From contig CAXTBW010000088.1 of assembly GCA_964242925.1 (NCBI GenBank), forward strand, positions 1-18,599: a stretch of DNA of 18,599 nucleotides, written 5' to 3'. The DNA comes from LMUY01 sp964242925. GTDB lineage: Bacteria > Pseudomonadota > Alphaproteobacteria > Acetobacterales > Acetobacteraceae. Within the stretch, counting starts at the first letter, position 1; each line of letters opens with the position of its first letter. Positions 15,496 to 18,599 of the stretch are shown here, piece by piece. A model generated the notes under the pieces. It saw only the letters and a list, made by a program, of their open reading frames with translations. It ran no database searches and was not told where the DNA came from. Position numbers and translations under genes: made by a program.

Positions 15496-16455
15496 TCACG
15501 TCCCTGCCTTAAAACACGCGGCGAAATGGCCGGGCGCCCATTCCTCCAGCGCCGGCTCCGCGCGGCGGCAGCCGGCGTCTCCCCGCGCGCACCGATCGGC
15601 GAACCGGCACCCCACGAAACCGCTGTCCAGGTCGGGCACGCCACCCGGGATCACCGGCAGTTCCGCCGCACGGTGCGCCGGGTCGGGGAGCGTCGCGATC
15701 AGGCCCAGCGTGTAGGGGTGCAGCGGGTCGGCGAACAACGCGTCGGCGGACGCGCGCTCCACCACTCGGCCGGCGTACATCACGATGATCTCGTGCGCGA
15801 CCTCGCTGATCACGGCCAGGTTGTGGCTGATGAACTGGATCGCCATGCCGGTCTCGTCCTGCAGGGCCAGCATCAGGTCGATGATCTGCGCCTGGATCGT
15901 CACGTCCAGCGCGGTGGTCGGCTCGTCGGCGATCAGCAGCGCCGGGCGGCACGCCAGCGCCATCGCGATCATCGCGCGCTGCCGCATCCCGCCCGACAGC
16001 TGGTGCGGATACGACCGCGCCCGCTCCCGCGGCGACGCGATCCCCACGGCCGCCAGCCCGTCCACCGCGCGCGCATCCGCCTCGCGCCACGACAGGCCCT
16101 GGTGCAGCACCATCACCTCGGCGATCTGGCGGCCCACGGTCATCACCGGGTTCAGCGCGGTCATCGGCTCCTGGAACACCATCGCCACCCGGGCGCCGCG
16201 CAGGCTGCGCCACGCCGCGGCGGGCTGGCCGATCATCTCCCGCCCTTCGACCCGGATGCTGCCGGTCACTCGGCCCGGATGCGGCGCCAGGCCCATCACG
16301 GCCAGCGCGGTCATCGACTTGCCGCACCCGCTCTCCCCCACCACGCCCAGCGTGCGCCCGGCCTGCACGCCGTAGGCGATGCCGCCGACCACCTCGCGCA
16401 TCCCGCCGGGCACGGGGAAGCGGACGGACAGGTCCTGCACGGACAGCACGTTCAC
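15496..16455 (-). CDS. Peptide-type ABC transporter ATP-binding protein (DppD/OppD family)
   Basis: This is the first ATPase of the peptide-type importer, 319 residues from a GTG at 16455-16453. Motifs: Walker A GESGCGKS (40-47), Q-loop FQEPMTALNPVMTVG (94-108), signature LSGGMRQR (153-160), Walker B LLIADEP (173-179), and H-loop His211 followed by Asn (SHNLAVI, where SHDLxV is usual). HPYTLGLI and a C-terminal cysteine set (C283, C289, C296, C314) mark the DppD/OppD branch. The GTG overlaps the stop of the upstream binding-protein gene as GTGA, the reason for choosing it; a second in-frame GTG two codons on is an alternative. The open frame continues upstream to 17895, but only as an off-frame reading of the binding-protein gene. 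Confidence 0.92.
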   Translation of the reverse strand: MNVLSVQDLSVRFPVPGGMREVVGGIAYGVQAGRTLGVVGESGCGKSMTALAVMGLAPHPGRVTGSIRVEGREMIGQPAAAWRSLRGARVAMVFQEPMTALNPVMTVGRQIAEVMVLHQGLSWREADARAVDGLAAVGIASPRERARSYPHQLSGGMRQRAMIAMALACRPALLIADEPTTALDVTIQAQIIDLMLALQDETGMAIQFISHNLAVISEVAHEIIVMYAGRVVERASADALFADPLHPYTLGLIATLPDPAHRAAELPVIPGGVPDLDSGFVGCRFADRCARGDAGCRRAEPALEEWAPGHFAACFKAGT

Positions 16456-18092
16456 TCCGCCGACCAGTGCTCGGCGTCCAGCGTGGTCGGCTGGTTGGTC
16501 CCCGTGGGCGTCACGCCGTGCAGCCAGCGCGGCCAGACATGCGCCTCGGAGCCGAAGAACAGCGGCAGCACCGGCAGCTGGTCGGCGTAGATGCGCTGCA
16601 TGTCGGCCCACAGCGGCAGCCGCTTGGCCGGGTCCAGCTCCCGCTCCATCGCGTCGATGTCGGCGTCCATCTTCGCGTCGTGGAACCCGGTGTAGTTCGT
16701 GCCGCCCCAATTGTTCGCCGCGGTCGGGATCTGCCCGCTCGACAGGGTCTGCCGCGGCGAGCTCTCGACGGCGCTGATCCAGCCGAACATCGCCAGCGCG
16801 GCGAACGCGCGGTGCTTCAGCGTCTCGCCGAACAGGGTGCGCGGCGGCTGGTTGGCGATGGTGGTCTCGACCCCGATGGCGCGCCACTGGCTCTGCATCA
16901 CCTGCTGCTGCAGCTCGCGCGCGCGCACGCCCGTGCTGGTGCTGAACGGCAGGCTGAGTCGCTGCCCGGCGGCGTTGCGGCACACGCCATCCGGCCCCGG
17001 TGTCCATCCGGCTTCCGCCAGCAGGGCGCGGGCGCGAACCGGATCGTATGGATAGGTCGCCACGCCGGAAGCGGTGTATTGCGGTTCCAGCGGGTTGACG
17101 AAGCTGTCCGCGACGGGCACGCGGCCGCCCATCATGCGGTCCACCATGCTCTTGCGGTCGATCCCCATCAGCAGCGCACGGCGCACCCGCACGTCGGCCA
17201 GCGCCGGGTTGTCCAGCTGCACGTCGATATGCGTGTAGGCCAGGTTCGGCTTGTAGGCGTAGGTGAACTGGTCCGGGTGCTGCGCCTGCATCGCCAGCAC
17301 CTGGTCGAGCGTGAGGCCGACGCTGTCGCCGGGGATCATGTCCACGTCGCCCGATAGCACGTTCGCCTGCAGCGCCGCCGTGTTGCCGATCGTCTTGAGC
17401 ACGATGCGGTCCAACCACGGCCGGTCGCCGGTCCAGCGCTCGTTGCGCTCCAGCACCACCTGGCTGCCGGTGTCGATCGCGGTGATGCGGTAGGGCCCGT
17501 TGTACAGCCCGGGATTGGTCGGCGCGGCGTTGTAGAGGCTGCGCTGCATGTAGGCGCCGGGGTCCTGCGCGGCCTCGTACACCGGCTGCTCCAGGTGCGC
17601 GGGCAGCAGCTCGCCCAATTCGTCGAACTGGTAGAACGGCTCGGTGAGATGGACCACGGCGGTCAGCGCGTCCGGCACGTCCACCCGGCTCACGCGCTGC
17701 CAGGTCTGCGTGTTGGTGAAGCCGCTGCTGGGGTCGCGACCGACGCTTGCGGTGAAGGCCAGGTCCGCGGCGCCGAGCGGCGCGCCGTCGCCCCAGGTCA
17801 GACCCGGCTTGAAATGCCAGGTGACCGCCATTCCGGCGCCCTCCATCACGGCGTCGCCGTTGGCCAGGCTCGGCACGTCCGTGCACAGCAGGCACACCGG
17901 GCGACGGTCGGGCCCGATCCCCGTCACCGGACGGTCGACAAAGCCGAGGATGTAGAACTTGATGGCGTCCGGATCGATCTCGGGCTGCAGGGTGGACGGG
18001 AACGACGACACGCCGATCACCAGGGTGCGATGCGGCGCCTCGGCCGCGGCGCCCACCAGCAGCGCCAGGACTGCCGCAGCGGCGCGGATCAA
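16452..18092 (-). CDS. Family 5 periplasmic solute-binding protein (second of a tandem pair)
   Basis: This is a periplasmic binding protein of the dipeptide/oligopeptide/nickel class (SBP family 5), 546 residues from a TTG at 18092-18090. That start gives an ideal Sec signal peptide (MIRAAAAVLALLVGAAAEAP, cleavage near residue 17) and overlaps the stop of the upstream gene as TTGA; the frame is open further upstream, but only as an off-frame reading of that gene. Mature features include VIGVSSFPSTLQPEIDP near the start, GPYRITAIDTGSQVVLERNERW, DVRVRRALLMGIDRKSMVD and YDPVRARALLAEAGW, all typical of this family. A CxxC pair (C67, C70) in RRPVCLLCTD could form a disulfide. Its C-terminal third is clearly paralogous to the upstream gene. 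dppD follows with a 4-nt GTGA overlap. The ligand cannot be told from sequence. Confidence 0.92.
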   Translation of the reverse strand: MIRAAAAVLALLVGAAAEAPHRTLVIGVSSFPSTLQPEIDPDAIKFYILGFVDRPVTGIGPDRRPVCLLCTDVPSLANGDAVMEGAGMAVTWHFKPGLTWGDGAPLGAADLAFTASVGRDPSSGFTNTQTWQRVSRVDVPDALTAVVHLTEPFYQFDELGELLPAHLEQPVYEAAQDPGAYMQRSLYNAAPTNPGLYNGPYRITAIDTGSQVVLERNERWTGDRPWLDRIVLKTIGNTAALQANVLSGDVDMIPGDSVGLTLDQVLAMQAQHPDQFTYAYKPNLAYTHIDVQLDNPALADVRVRRALLMGIDRKSMVDRMMGGRVPVADSFVNPLEPQYTASGVATYPYDPVRARALLAEAGWTPGPDGVCRNAAGQRLSLPFSTSTGVRARELQQQVMQSQWRAIGVETTIANQPPRTLFGETLKHRAFAALAMFGWISAVESSPRQTLSSGQIPTAANNWGGTNYTGFHDAKMDADIDAMERELDPAKRLPLWADMQRIYADQLPVLPLFFGSEAHVWPRWLHGVTPTGTNQPTTLDAEHWSAE

Positions 18093-18599
18093 CCCGGACG
18101 CCAGTTTTCGGCCCAGTCGCTGCTCATGTCGCCCTGCCCGGTCGGCTCGTAGCCGCGCAGCCAGATCGGGGTCACATGCGGCTCGGCGCGGAAGAACAGC
18201 GGCAGCACGGGTATGGCGTCGGCGTAGATGCGCTGCATGTCGGCCCAAATCGCCTTCACCTTGGCCGGGTCCAGCTCGCCCTCCACCGCCGCGATGTCGG
18301 AATCCATGCGCGGATCGCTGAAGCCGGGGTAGTTGGCGCCGCCGAAATTGTTGGCCGCGGTGGGAATCTGGCTGGTGTCGAGCGTGCGCAGCGGCGACTC
18401 GGTCACGTTGCTGCTCCAGCCGTACATCTCCATTCCGGTATAGGTGCGGCGTTTCAGCGTGTCGCCGAACAGGGTGCGCGCGGGCTCGTTGCGCAGAGTC
18501 ACCTCGACGCAGGCGGCCTTCCAGTTGGATTGCAGCACCTGCTCCTGCAGCTCGCGCAGACGGTTGCCGGCGGTGGTGCCCAGCTCGAACGCCAAACGC
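18089..18599 (-). CDS. Family 5 periplasmic solute-binding protein, C-terminal part (first of tandem pair, cut by window edge)
   Basis: Only the last 169 or so codons are in the window; the start lies to the right of 18599. The visible part reads RLAFELGTTAGNRLRELQEQ and then QSNWKAACVEVTL, IPTAANNFGGANYPGFSDPR, ELDPAKVKAIWADMQRIYAD and PVLPLFFRAEPHV, each with a near match in the downstream gene (for example IPTAANNWGGTNYTGFHDAK and LWADMQRIYADQLPVLPLFF). By eye more than half of the aligned residues are identical, so the two are tandem duplicates with diverged sequence. The TGA (18091-18089) overlaps the TTG of the next gene. No frameshift or stop is seen in the visible part. Confidence 0.9.
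   Translation of the reverse strand, partial: RLAFELGTTAGNRLRELQEQVLQSNWKAACVEVTLRNEPARTLFGDTLKRRTYTGMEMYGWSSNVTESPLRTLDTSQIPTAANNFGGANYPGFSDPRMDSDIAAVEGELDPAKVKAIWADMQRIYADAIPVLPLFFRAEPHVTPIWLRGYEPTGQGDMSSDWAENWRPG

Noticed and set aside
16456..17895. Apparent long fusion of the DppD-type ATPase with an upstream 480-residue domain
   Set aside because: The upstream part is an off-frame reading of the binding-protein gene; the true ATPase starts at the GTGA overlap at 16455.

Overview
The window is very GC-rich and reads as chromosomal DNA of an alphaproteobacterium. The contiguous dusB(nifR3)-ntrB-ntrC-ntrY-ntrX block, the fused ispDF gene diverging from dusB, and dispersed intergenic palindromes whose chance translations give the familiar 'MPGSSPGMT' and 'HPNLSPERERA' strings all fit this class. 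The gene order and base composition suggest Rhodospirillales/Acetobacterales, but that placement is inference. No phage, insertion sequence, CRISPR array or RNA gene is visible.

Layout. At 1-248 (minus) lies the start of alaS, running off the left edge. At 377-3890 (plus) is a tight phnC-phnD-phnE1-phnE2 operon for an ABC importer of phosphonate, phosphite or a similar oxyanion. It meets, tail to tail with a 2-nt gap, a small LEA14-type lipoprotein gene (3893-4396, minus). After a 286-bp intergenic region holding a composite palindromic repeat comes the nitrogen-regulation block on the minus strand: dusB (11123-12148), ntrB, ntrC, ntrY and ntrX (ending at 4683). Diverging from dusB on the plus strand are ispDF (12248-13378) and an EamA/DMT permease (13378-14295) that overlaps it by one base. 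The right end (minus) is a dipeptide/oligopeptide-type ABC importer cluster read right to left: two tandem paralogous family 5 binding proteins (the first truncated by the window edge), a DppD-type ATPase, an intergenic palindrome, and a DppF-type ATPase. Its permease genes are not in the window.

How the genes work together. NtrB/NtrC and NtrY/NtrX are two sensor-regulator pairs for nitrogen status. NtrC has the full sigma-54 activator motif set, while NtrX lacks the GAFTGA loop, as is typical of alphaproteobacterial NtrX. The flanking importers (Phn-type and Dpp-type) supply phosphorus compounds and peptides, but nothing in the sequence shows that they are under Ntr control. Many junctions are 1-4 nt start/stop overlaps (phnE1/phnE2, dusB/ntrB, ispDF/eamA, binding protein 1/binding protein 2, binding protein 2/dppD), which suggests translational coupling.

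I found no clearly new biological system. The most noteworthy items are the intergenic repeats: two copies of one large Y-shaped palindrome lie in equally sized 142-bp gaps inside two unrelated operons, and a second repeat family occurs as one complete and one decayed copy. The tandem duplication of the peptide-binding protein is also worth a look.
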